Shown here one piece after another: positions 1-12,432 of a stretch of 64,000 bases of DNA. The notes beneath the pieces are model-generated. The model was given only the letters and a program-made list of their open reading frames with translations, did no database searches and was not told the origin of the DNA. Each line of letters begins with the position of its first letter. Position 1 is the stretch's first letter. This DNA is from Channa striata (lineage: Eukaryota > Chordata > Actinopteri > Anabantiformes > Channidae), in contig CM065175.1 in assembly GCA_033026295.1 (NCBI GenBank), forward strand, positions 26,693,375 through 26,757,374. The letters run 5' to 3'. Made by a program: the position numbers and the translations under genes.

Positions 1-315
1 TGCAGCCAGACTCAGCGAACACTGGACAGTGTCACGTCAGCTGAATCCGCACAGACACGCACTCAACACGGGCGGATTCACCTGCTGCTTCCAGCCTCGG
101 AATGACTACGTGTGCTGCGACGCACCTTGTTAACAGCCGTCGGGCCTCAAGATGAGGTTCGGTCATTTATAGCTGAGGTGCCGCGGGGAAGAAAACGTAA
201 TCGTAGATACAACTGCAGGCATAAATCAGTGTCTGTGGGACACGGCGGGTTGGTCTGCGGTCAAAGGTCCGAACATTCATCCCACTGTAATTGAACCGGC
301 CTGATGTACGATGCA

Positions 316-367
<52 letters not shown>

Positions 368-2534
368 CTCAGAAACATATCGGTCCTCATCTGTGCCAGA
401 GCTCCACTGACCCATATTACGCAGTCAAATGCCTCCGGAGCTCAACTGACTGACTCTCAGGAGGTTCGTCACTGCTGCTACACGCTGACCGAGCCCCAAA
501 AATGTCCGGATCACGTTCAGCAAGAGTTTTCCAGCATCACCAGTCAATAATGTTCCTGCTGCTCCGCAACTGTGGGTCAGGGGCCCAGCAGCTCCACGAA
601 GTGAGTGTTAATATCTCAGGCTGATGATCAGGACAAAAAAAAGACCCAAAAGAAAAAACTAAATGGCCAAAAAACAAAAAGAAATGAGAGATGAGATGAG
701 ATTTAAAAAATGAAAGATACACAAATTGACCAAAAAGAGACAAGAAGTGACTGAAAATGTCAGAGGAACTAAGGTCATGAGACGAAGCTTTAGGTGAAGC
801 CGCACACGGGGTCGACCAACGCGGCGACAGTAAATGCTCAGATGGCGTCGGGCGACTTCAAGGACAGACGCTGACGCCTAACTTGGTTCTTTTGCGTCTG
901 GTCTGAGTCGTACGTGTAAATAAGTGTCATTAAACGTCCTGCCGACTTCCCCTCTACTACAGACTATTATGGAGCTGGTAATCGTGGTCAACCTGCTTTT
1001 CCAGAGCACCTCCAGATGACATCATCTGAACTCCTAATGACGAAAAATTCCTCCAGGTGATGTCATCTTTTTAAAAATGAATTTAGTCACTTGCTCTGAT
1101 TAAGCTCATTTTGCAGTAAAACAATGCAGAGATCAAGTCCCGGATGTATCTGCCATTTTCTTACAGGTTTGTGCTGCTTTGGCTGCTGTGCCTCACGCTG
1201 ATATTCCCTCCATCAGCTGCCTCTGTGCATACATTTGCATTTCAATCTGCGCAGCTGTTCACTAATTGGGGGTGTGCGTTTACTGATTGGTTGGTTTCAT
1301 CATTTCACAATTATGAAGAAATGTACGTCAAACCTCTGACATTCGGAAAGGGGAAGACACACGAACCCAAAGACGGTCTGATACTGGAAGAGCTCGTGTG
1401 TGTGTGTGTGTGTGTGTGTGTTCACTGTAATCCAGCTGTTTTTCGTCATAAAAATTGCTGCTACAGCAGCCTTGTTGTGCAGCCATTTTCCCCATCGAAG
1501 GCTACTGTGGCTGTTTGAATTGTTTCTGCGCCTCCCGGCTGATGGATTTCGTCCTGAATGGATGTTGACCACAAAATGAAACAAAATGGCTGCTGTAAAA
1601 AAAAAAAAAGGCTCAGGGACCGACGGCCAAATCTAGCGTTTGGAACTGATGCGTTCACCATCTCCTCGATGTGACGCCAATTAAAATACGTCGAGGCGAC
1701 ACCGTCCACACTCACCAGGTTAAATGGATCTGAAAGCAAACATGCAGTGCCCCCCCACCCCCCCTGATCTGCGGCGCCTTTAATCCCAAACCCCTGCGCC
1801 CGTATGCTGTTCTAATAACGTGAGTGTGGCTGTTCTCCGGTTGTCGACTTTCACCCACACTGAGCTGAATCTACTCGCTGGCTTACACCATATTATCATA
1901 AATGATTCTCTTAATCCATTTGACTTTTGACCTCCACCTAGATTCATCACCACGGCAACCCAGCGAACCAAGCGTCGAGGGAAGCCACGACTGCAGTTTG
2001 CATGGGAAGCCTGGAGGGCAGGTGGTAATGGGAGAGGTATGTTTACGGACGTGGAATATGAACACAGCAGAACCATGTGTGCGTATGAGCTTGTGCGGGT
2101 CTGTTCGCAGTCTGCCCGGCTCCGGCTCGACGAAGGGACTTTTCCCCGTAAAAGTCCCTCGTTAAAAGAGCTTTTTGTGATGTTCCTACAAACTAAATCA
2201 ATGTGTCTCACAAAGCCTCAGTCGGTTCATCAGGTGACACAACGTGTTGCATCTCTGCAGAGCCATCGCAGGACATTTCTGCTCCCTTACACGTGTAAAT
2301 GAGCGCGTTTTGGAAATGAGCATTTTAAATCTTCTGGCATTTCGCCTGCCACGTTTGATTTTTACCACAGCTGAGACATTTTACAGCGTGTGAATTTGAA
2401 GTTTGCACAAATGTTTGAACTTGTTGCATTTACTAAGTTGTGACCCTGGCAGCGTCTGAAACCGTCAGTGAGATGTGATACGGGTGTGAACGTTTGGTGT
2501 ATCTGTAAAGTCATGAGTGTATGTGGTGTCACAC
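1..2534 (-). other. cspg5 intron 2 (partial), no exon seen
   Basis: This lies downstream of the exon 2 donor in transcript order. I looked for the rest of the EGF module, a transmembrane segment and the conserved cytoplasmic tail of CSPG5 on the minus strand and did not find them. It holds a (CA)n tract near 320-364, a (TG)n tract near 1398-1420, A-rich low-complexity sequence near 630-720, and otherwise nothing recognisable. A plus-strand frame at 1144-1518 starts with a hydrophobic run but has no support. Confidence 0.6.
320..364. repeat. (CA)n microsatellite
   Basis: Uninterrupted CA dinucleotide run of about 22 units in cspg5 intron 2. The frames across it on both strands are repeat artefacts. 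Confidence 0.95.
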
Positions 2535-3522
2535 CTGCAGAACACGCCCATTCCCTCCAGCAGGTAACACTGTCCCCCGTTGAAGCAGTAGTTGGGCAGC
2601 ATGTCGCAGGGCGAGCGGCAACTTCCGTTCACCGTCTGGTATCCCACACGACACCCACCAAAGCCATCCGACCCGTCCGCCGGTAAGGCTCCCTCCACAG
2701 GGACGTTTGGCACCGGAGCTGCTGCGCCAGGACGGGCCGCGCCTGGGACAAAGAAGCCAGGCTCCGGGACCTGTGGCTTGGAGCGAGCCGGAGAGCCGGC
2801 GGACAGCCTGGGGTCTTCGTAGGCGTCGGTCGTGGTGCTGTAGGTGTACTCTTCAGCCGTGGGAGACATGCCGTCCTCGTAGGGCGTGAGGTAGTCGTAG
2901 CTCTCCGGCATCGCCCAGGACGTCGGGTCGCCGCCCTGCAGCTCATGGGCCAGTGATGAAGGAGAGGGTGGGGCTAGGTCCAGGCTGCGTCCGCGAGAAG
3001 AGGGGTCAAAGAAGTCCACGTGGAGGACGTCGGGGTTGGAGGGGTTAGTGGCGATCGAGGGGGGGGCGGTGGTGGTGACGAGGTCATCGAGGTCAAACAT
3101 GGCCGTGTCCTTGGCGTGGATCCAAGGTGGGTCAGTGTGCGGCAGCCGCTCCTCCTCCTCCTCCTCCTCTTCCTCCCCACCCCCCACAACATCCTCTCTA
3201 CGCGGGCTGCTCGGCAGCAGGTGCTCCGTCTCGGCCGAATCGGGGCTGAGCTGAGGTGTAGTGGCCACGCGGACTTCCTCCACCGCAGGCGCCGCCGTTT
3301 CACCAAACATCCCGCTGCTCTGCTCCTCCTCCTCGGCAGCGCGGGGGCGCTGGGTGACCCTCGAGGTCACGGGGTCAAACGTGTCGGGACTGACTGAGGT
3401 CATCATCTCAGGTACCGCGGCGGTGACCTCGCCGACCTTGACAGGTCCCTCCTCCTCGCCGAGCAGGGAGGTGACATTGGCTGTGCTGTCCGGGTCAGTC
3501 GCATTGACTCCCAGCACGTCTC
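2535..3522 (-). CDS. cspg5: cspg5 exon 2 (acidic ectodomain and start of EGF module)
   Basis: The acceptor TTTGCAG lies just above 3522 and the donor GTGTGA just below 2535. The exon encodes about 329 residues: Thr/Ser/Pro/Glu-rich ectodomain, a GAG-rich poly-Glu run (about 3148-3178), the segment PWIHAKDTAMFDLDDL, an acidic Tyr-rich segment (PESYDYLTPYEDGMSP), and four visible cysteines of the EGF-like domain (SPC, NYC, GQC, VFC). The reading frame stays open into the intron on both sides, so exon limits rest on splice sites and on phase agreement with exon 1. Confidence 0.92.
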
Positions 3523-6491
3523 CTGCAAACACGCACACACAAAACAGCAAGTTCAGCATAAATATGAAATAAATACCATCAATCCCAACCCAACAAAGTC
3601 TGAAAGCAAAGCCCAGCATAACGGGAGTTTGACTTTGGTATGTTCTGATTGAATAAAACCACAGGGCATGTATAGAAACATAGAAATATATAAATACCAG
3701 CTGCTTTTTGCAAAATGTTGACCTAATACAAACGGCGGTACATGAAAGCGTTTAATTAAAGCGGCTGGAGCAGCACAGTCGGTAAGAAGTGAAGACGTTC
3801 AAATCTAATTTCCACATTTACAGCATTAACCTCACCAGCTGAAATATTAACAGATGTTAGTTTAATAAAATTCACCGAGCATCCACGTCGCAGACACACA
3901 ACGACCGGCTGGTTCAGTTTTGTGTTCACAAACCAAGAGCCGCTTCACCGTGTGGACAAAGGAGTTCGGCCACGAATGCTGCGGTGGTGACAAATTAAAG
4001 CGAGACGTGATTGGCTGTATACTCATCCTCCGGTCGATTACTTCAGCCGGCTCGCCTTGGATTAAAGGAATAATTCGCTAATGTACTTGAATGGTTGGGA
4101 AGTGGGATTAGGGATTATGTGCTCGGAGGGATTTGGGAGACTTTGAGGGGGCCCTGTTCAGTAGGTGGGGAAGCGATGATGTCGCAGACGATTGTGGGAA
4201 AGCTGTAAATATGTGAAGGTTGAGAGATGGGTGTGAGCTGAAGTAATGGCTGCACTGTTTTTATCTACTGTGGAGGAAATAAAACGCAAATGTCTGCCGC
4301 GATTCATCGTTTTTATTGCCACCGGCTGCATCGCTGGTGCAGCCACAGCTTGAGACCCAGCCGTCACACACAACCCGTCACTGTTACACGGCGTTAGGAA
4401 ACCGAATCGTCAAGTAGCAGGTAGGATGTGAAATCTCCCGTTACCTGCACCGGCCACGTGTTTGTGGCGTGTGTTTTTTGCTTTGTGGAGGGAACCTCCC
4501 CAGGTTCCAGGTGGGATCAACACCTGCGTGAATAATTTGGGAATGGAAGGACGGATCATCCACACAGGCTGTTTGGGCCAAAATAAAAAGTTCGGTAGGA
4601 TTAAGAGAAAATCCCCAAAATAAACACAAAAGATCTGAAAAAGTTTAATAATTTGAAATCTTGATGTTTTTATTAGTTATTCATTAGATATGGTTGTAAA
4701 GTTCTGGTCACACCATTCCTTTTAAACATGGTGGCCAAAACATTAGAACCATCTCTTGTTGTGATGTCTTCCAGTAGAACTCCACTAACCACTTTGACCT
4801 CAGTCATAGACTCATATTAGAATTATCACCTTTGTATGAGTTCCGACTTAAAAACTGACAGAACCTTGTAAAATCCGGATTCATGGCAGAGCTGCTGTGT
4901 TGGACTGTATTAGAATGTACAGGTGTACCTAATAAAGTGGCCAGTAAGTGTATGTATAAATCACTTCCTTTTTTTATTTCCTTTTCGTATTTAGACTGTA
5001 TATGTGTGTCAATATTGCATCAATCAGCTGGTCTAACGACTGTGGAGCCACTTCCACACTGAAGACAGTGAAGGTCCTAATCAACAGTTTAAGCAGCTTT
5101 TACGTGGACTGAGTTTTGTCCCAACACTTTTCACAAGCTGCCGTGTAACGAGCCCTGGAGTAAACGGGCCTTTTTCGTAACTTATCGATGATATTTAATA
5201 AAACACTAGTTTTCTCTTTTCACATCCAGTCAGCGGACTCACCGTTATCGCCTGCACTAATAAAACGGGTTTAACTCGTCATTTTTCAGACCACATACAC
5301 TCGTGTCTCAGTGGCTGTGTGTCCGGTGGATGGAAGGATTGTGGGGCCTGTTACAGCCGCCACCAAATGGAACATTTAAAGGATCTGATCTGACTGAAGT
5401 GAAGCTCTGATCTGAGATTTTAATCTCTCAACGTCTCCCCACTGACTGCGTTTTACTTATTACAGCCTCCGCCAAAGTTCAGTGGACAAAACGAGGCGGC
5501 GTCTGATTCTGAAAGAAACCAGAAAACGAACACACCCTCGAATAGAAATGAGTCACAATCGAAATTACTTCATCACTGCAAAACTGCAGCAAAACGAGCA
5601 GAACGGCTTCACCAGGAAACACCGTGGCATAACTAATAATTTTAATCAGATTGTGTCATGTCTGGGAAGGACATGAGATGAATTGCAGCTCCGTCTTTGC
5701 TTCTAAGAAGCCGACACCAGAACGGGACATTCGCCACGACAACATGCGCCTGGAAACTCAGCAGCCTGCACGACAGCGGGCCGGTGACATGATCATTCGG
5801 TACCGAGCACGTCTGCCCGGGAGATGTCGGCTTCGCTTCCTCCTCCAGAGTGAATTCGGGCTCTGCTTCGCAGTGAGACGATCCACTGACACATCACATC
5901 CTGCTGTATCGTTAGAGCTCTTCAGTGCTCGACACTAATCGGTGTCACACGCCTGCCATGAAAACCTTCCTTAAGTAACAGGAATCTGAACCAAAGCACG
6001 TGGGTCCGAGCTCGAAGGCCTCAGTTGAACCACGAGGTGTTCGACAGGTGGAAGGCCTCCGTTTGTCGGAGCAGCAGCAGCAGCCGCAGTCGTTCTGGGG
6101 CTAATCCTTCCAGCAGTCCCACATTCCACTGCTGTTCAACGCATCAAATAAGCAGATCAGTCGCTAGAACCACGCACACGAAAACAGCCTTTGCCCTCAG
6201 CAGGCAATCAGGATTCAACACGTGAAAACAATCGTGCTCAGCTGTGACGGCAACGCGCTCGTTCAGTGACAGTTTGTCCGGTCGAGTTCTGTGTTCGGGT
6301 GAGTCTCCTGAGAAAAGCTCTTCAACACAATTAACTCGTCCTCCTGCTGCTGAACGCAAACAGAGCAGCGTGGAAAACGAACTGGAGCGGCAGGGACGCT
6401 AACGAGGGACACAGACACGTGCCTGGAGAAAGCTGGTGTGATCCCGTCATCCTGTCCCTGCACACAGGTGTCCAACAGCCAATCACCAAAC

Positions 6492-6526
<35 letters not shown>

Positions 6527-8125
6527 TTTCTGTGACACACATGCAGAAAAGTGCTAACGCGGGAATAATCGTGAGGCTCTGCACTTGCACACGAGTTTGT
6601 CCAGATGTGATGAAGCTTCTTGAAGCTTCTGTTGGTGACGGGATGTTGCAGAGCAAACCGGTCAACATCAGTTGAACATCACTAGAAAATAAATGAATTA
6701 AAACACTTAATAGAACCAACACTCACTAACACCGGCAACACAGGAGCCTTGAAATCAGGAAATATGAAGAAGCCTCATATTCATTTCCATCACTGTAAAA
6801 TCAGCCCTTTCGTGGTGTTGCCATAGCAACAATTAACACAAATTAAACCAACCCCTGTGCAATCTGCACAACCTTGCAATTTTGCCCAGTCACGGCAACT
6901 TTTCTGCAAACGAGTCTCCACGAGTTGGTCCAATCACGGCTCCAGACGTGCATCCCAAAGTCCACGTCCACGTTTCTGCTCGTGAAGACGCACGCGTGAC
7001 ACAAACGGAACAAAGGGAGTTTGCTGCAGGAAAGCAGCTCTGTCTCTGGACTGAAGATGTCTCCGTTTCGCTGCCTCATTAGTCTAATTGGATTAACAAG
7101 GGGGGGGCTGTTGACGGACAGCTGATTTGGGAGCAGCGTGGCAGCTCCACATCACCTGAAATAACAAGTTTCCCCGTTTTTATCAGAGGCACACAAATCA
7201 AGAAATTAAAGAATAAACGAGCCACATTCTTAAGAAAGAAAACTGGAGTTCAGTCACTAGGACGACACAGGATGAAGTTTTTCACTCGAAAACGAACAAA
7301 ACATTTTTTCATGAAGGTCGACTGTGGAATTTAACGTTTAAACCGCAGTTTGTTTTGCCACATTTGTGCCTCGATTGGCAGCCGACAAATGCACATTTCG
7401 TAGCTGGAAATATAATTTTTCACTACATGCCATGATGTCTGTCGTGGTAAATCATCACATTTTACTTTCAGGCACTTGTTCATTTTTGGTTTAGAGGTGA
7501 AGGTCCAAACTTGATTCCTGAGCCTCGGAAACACTGAAGTAGCTGTTCTGGAGCTTTCAGTCATGTGACAATGTTTGACCAACGATCCTGTATGTGGACA
7601 AGACGTCCTGACAGAACTAAGAGAAAATGCAGATGTAGCACAGGTTTTCAGACGGGATCCAAATGTCCCGGAGACAATTTGGTAAAATCAACTTTTAATT
7701 TGTAGGGCTGGAACTGCAGCTAAACCGAGACTGACCAGTGTCTTTTATCCAAATAAAGGCACGGCTGACGGAGAGCAGACGTCCACGGGGGGGTTGGGGG
7801 GACTTGGAACTGTCGGGACAGACGGACCGAGGTCCAAATGAGACAAAACAGTCAGAATAAAAGAGTGTTTGTTTCCTTCCCACTTTCGATGAGATAATCA
7901 ACGAACACACTCGTCACACTGCATGTTTGTGTGTGTTCAGACTCTGACATTGTCTGTGTGTGAGTGTGTGTCTGAGTGTGTGTGTGTGAGTGTGTGAGTG
8001 TGTCTCTGAGTGTGTGTGTGTGAGTGTGTGTTGTCTCTCTGCCAGTATAACCTACTGGTAACCAGAGCGTCTTCCAAGCTCTTCTGGCGAAGGGTGTGAA
8101 CGGTCATTATGAGAAGAGTTTGGCT

Positions 8126-8190
<65 letters not shown>

Positions 8191-9622
8191 TTGGCGGCTC
8201 ACGGCCAAGCGCTGTTATTCTGTGCTGGCCCGGCGCCAACCCTCAGGCTGCTTTTGTTTAACCCCAATCGGTTTGGAGGGGGAAACCCACTAAACCCCCC
8301 ACAGACACGGGGGGCTGTGATTGGCTGCGACAGACTGTTAAGTGGAACCTAATTGGTTCGGACAGTTGGGACCCGGCGGCTAGTTTGGTGACCCAGACAG
8401 GAGGACGGAGGGGAAAGGTTGGACAGGGCACAATCAAAAGCCTTCAGACTCGTGTGGAAACTCAGAAGATTCAGACGTGAAGGTGATGAACACGTGACAC
8501 AACAGGCACAACCACAAGAAGAACGAAGGACTTCAAATCAGGTTTGGACGTCTTAACGTTTGGTCATGAGCAAGTGATGGAAGTGCAAGGTGCCACATTT
8601 CCCTGCAGGTACATTAAGAGGCAAAGTAGCTCAGGAGCGTATCGTCGTGGGATGAGGCACAAACGTGAGCAGGTCACGGCGAGACTGCGCTGTAGGTTAA
8701 ACTCCGAACCCTGCGTCCTCACACAGACTCCGTTTGATGGCCCCGACCTCCCTCGTCCCAGCTATGCCCTCCAGCCCCTCCTGGGAGATCCCAAAGTGTT
8801 CCCAGGCCTGATCCCCGAGGGTTCTGGATCCACCCCAGGCCCTCCTCAAAGTCTCCGCGCGTCCACCCAACCACCTCCCTTCAAAACTCTTTGGGGGAAG
8901 TTGGTCACGTTAACTGAAACCAATTATCCGGTAGGTCGTCGGTGACCTGCCAAAGCGTAAATACGGCTCGAATGGTTATTATGGACTTCCTGGTCGTGTT
9001 GGATATTAAACACAAAAATATTTTTTTATTAAACAAGAAAAAGAGGCTGATAAAATGAGTGAGAGCCTCTTTAATTCCTGCACTAACTCAACCTAATGAA
9101 TAAGACATGAGGCTTTTTCATCTTTACGCAAACTGCTCGTTAATATCGACACGGAGGAAACGCTCGCTAACTGAAAACCTCAGGATCGATTTTCCACCGG
9201 CCGCTCTCACACTTCCTCCTCCTTCCACTCGTCCGTCTCCTCGCCTCCTCCTCTTCATCTCCCACATCATGTTTTTAAATGTTCGTGTTCTTCATTCTTC
9301 TCCCTTCAATCAAACTAATGGCTTCGCGTTTTCATCTCTGCAATTGCTCCTCTTCTCCGATCTCCGTCTCTCCTCTGTGTCTCCTTTTTTTCCATTCTTC
9401 CATCACATAAATCCTTTCATTTATGACTCCACAGGTGGTGGGATGGAGAGAGGATGTGTTGCTATGGTGACGCTCTCGGCCTTGCTAGGGTTGATGCGGC
9501 GCGGCAAACCCGGCAAGATCTGCATCCGCGCACATTGAACACACTCCCCGAGCACAAAGCGACACACACGCCGAATAACAATGTTTATCTTTGCACAACT
9601 GTGATTTTACGAGACTGAAAAA

Positions 9623-9661
<39 letters not shown>

Positions 9662-9972
9662 CACTTTTAAACACACACAATGACTGAAAATAATACGAAA
9701 TGTTTTGGCGGAAGTAAAAAAAAGCACAAACCTGGTGAATCCAGCTAATAAGCATCTGTCATAGTTCACAGCAGTTTGTTGTCGTGTGTGTGTGTGTGTG
9801 TGTGTGTGTTTGCGTGTGTGTGTGTGTGGACTGAATGCTAATATGACAGTCTGCAGCAGGACAGCAGACGTGCACGCTCACACAGAGCGACGGGCGCAGC
9901 TCCGGCACGAGCATGAACCCAATGACTCGCTACAGAAAGGACACAGTGACACACAGTCTCGCACCTACACAC

Positions 9973-10004
<32 letters not shown>

Positions 10005-12381
10005 GCGTTGTAAGACATGTGGATAGTGGAAATGCACATAAACAGAGAGATGTGCTCTTGTTTCATCTTCCATCTTCCTGTCCTTTACCCTCCGCCTCAC
10101 GCTCACACACACACACACACACACACCTACATGAACACACACATGCGTAAATGACTGTTCAAGGGCGGCCAGAGTTTGAGAACATAGCAAACTCAGCAAT
10201 GCTAAAAAAGAAGAACACACACTGCATCCTAATTATTCCGTCTTTGTGTGGGAAGGAGGGAAGCGGCTCGCAACTGTCGAGCTGTTCGTGAAACGTTGTT
10301 GTCGGGCAGTTTCGTGACCCTCAACACCTGCAGGGAAAAGAAGCGTGTTTGATCGCGGCCAAGGGCGGCGACGGTGACACGCCAACCCGAGCAACTGTCA
10401 CAGCAAAAGAACACCTGGACAAAGACGAGGACAGGAGGCGCAGGGACACCCGACATGGCAGCCTTTGTTTCTGCTGTCTGAGGGTAACGGCACTTCCTGT
10501 TCACACCGAGGATCTGCTCATGTCTGTGTTGGGCTGATTGATCTGCGACGTCGTGATTATCTGTTATCTATCTAAGGTCGGTCGTGGACTATCCATGATG
10601 TTCTCTCGCTCTCCTCACAGAAGCCACGAAACTAAAGTGCAGTGATGAGGACAGAGCAAAGAGGCACGTGCGCAATTTGGGAGGAAGTGAATGTTTGTAC
10701 GTGCACACATCTCCTACTTTTTTACTTTTATTATTATTTATTTGCACCCAGAAAAGCACAGACACACAGATTCTGAGACAAAGGACCATAATTGTAAAAC
10801 ACTAAAATCCAGAGTGGTTGGATTTATTTAGGCTGCAGCTGTTTAAAGGAGGAATAAAATCACTAACTGGTGCAGAAATTTGAATGAAAGTCAATAAATT
10901 TATAGACGGAAAAACATGTTTTCTGTTCTGGATTTCATGTTAATTCTGAATCTGGGCGAAGAAGCGAAGTGAGCAGCTGGTCGAGCACAACGTTCACCTC
11001 CGTACGCTAACGTCGGCCTGCAGGCTCGTGCAGGTGGGAGGATATTAAAATGAGATTAGCGTCACTTCATATCCCAACACCAGATTTAGCTCAGAGGAGC
11101 CACACAACGGATCCCAGAGTTGAAAGTTTCTGTCGCTTCTCGTTTCCTGCAGCAAATAAAACTTTTGGAAGCAGAGCTATGATCTGGCAGATCAATTGTT
11201 CATCTACTGTATGAAATGATAAAGATAATGACAAACTGCTTGTTTGGTTTGATTAAAAAACACCAACGGTTTCCGGAATCTTCTGAAACATGAGCACATT
11301 TTAGACCTGGATGCTTTTATTTCAGGCTTGTAATGGGGGATATTATCATCTAATCATGTATAATCATTTTTGCTTCATTCATGCAAAGTGTTTCTGATCC
11401 ATCTGACGAACACGCGGTATTTCCGCTGCGCTCCTTCTCGAGACACGCTGGCTAATTCGCTGCTCTTCACTTTCAGCGTGACTCTCGGTGCTGATGAACT
11501 TTAGTTTTAAACACACGGGAGAAGACGACGCCAAACTTCATTACAGAGAAGTTCGTGTTGGCTGCACAATGTTAGCGAAGCATTTAACTGACTCAATGAT
11601 AAAAGAACTTTAGTTTTTTGTTATTTTTTCCCTGGTGGTTTTTGGTTGATCATTTATTATATTTTCTATCATTTATTTCCCTGTTTGCCTGGTAGCTGAT
11701 CCCTCAATGACAACTGAACTAACCAATCCATAAAAAAATCTTAATTAGAAGCTCAGAGTTTTAGATAAAAATGTTTGATAAGAAATTCAGAGGAGGTGGA
11801 TTAGATAAAACGCTCTGACGCTCAATCCGTACGGAGGAGGCGTCAGAGAAAGGTTGTGGTTTGGTTGATTGAACGTTTCCCGACAGAAACTCACCCACCA
11901 CCTCAAACATCCAAACCTTTCCTTTATCCACCACTACAGACACACGGGGCTCTGCAGAGGACGTAAAATGACATGAAATTACATGACTATGATTGTTCCA
12001 CAGCGACGACCTTGTGACCTCCACACACCGTGAGCTCCTCCAGCCACACACTGTTGTCAGGAGCAGGTTAACGGACACGTGCTCCAGCCTCAAGCGCTTT
12101 CAGCAGCTTCAGTGTCCAAAGCATCAAAAACCAACGTAGTGCCACAAATCTCCACCCTGCCTCCAATGAACGTTGCACATGAGCGTGAACGTGACAATCC
12201 AGCAAGACTCTGTGAGGCGACCGACAGCACAAGCTCGGAGACGGACGTCCCCAGAATGGAGACGTTTGCTGAGCCAACACTAAAATATTCACATCTGTAA
12301 ACACGCCAGCACAAGTAATGATATCATCCACAAATGAGAGCGGGTAATGATGGACTACACCCATTGCTGGTGGCTTTAGAG

Positions 12382-12432
<51 letters not shown>

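Noticed and set aside
320..364. CRISPR-like or regulatory array
   Set aside because: Plain CA dinucleotide repeat; there are no spacers and the genome is animal.
1144..1518. Plus-strand 124-residue frame starting with a hydrophobic, signal-peptide-like run
   Set aside because: It ends in a TG microsatellite (VCVCVCV), has no family match and sits in a cspg5 intron; probably chance.
2468..3572. Plus-strand frames opposite cspg5 exon 2
   Set aside because: Shadows of the true minus-strand coding exon.
6263..6540. Poly-Asp and poly-Met frames
   Set aside because: Both are translations of the (ATC)n repeat on one strand.
8544..8945. Plus-strand 133-residue frame
   Set aside because: It runs antisense to a LINE fragment whose minus-strand frame is recognisable; the plus frame has no match.
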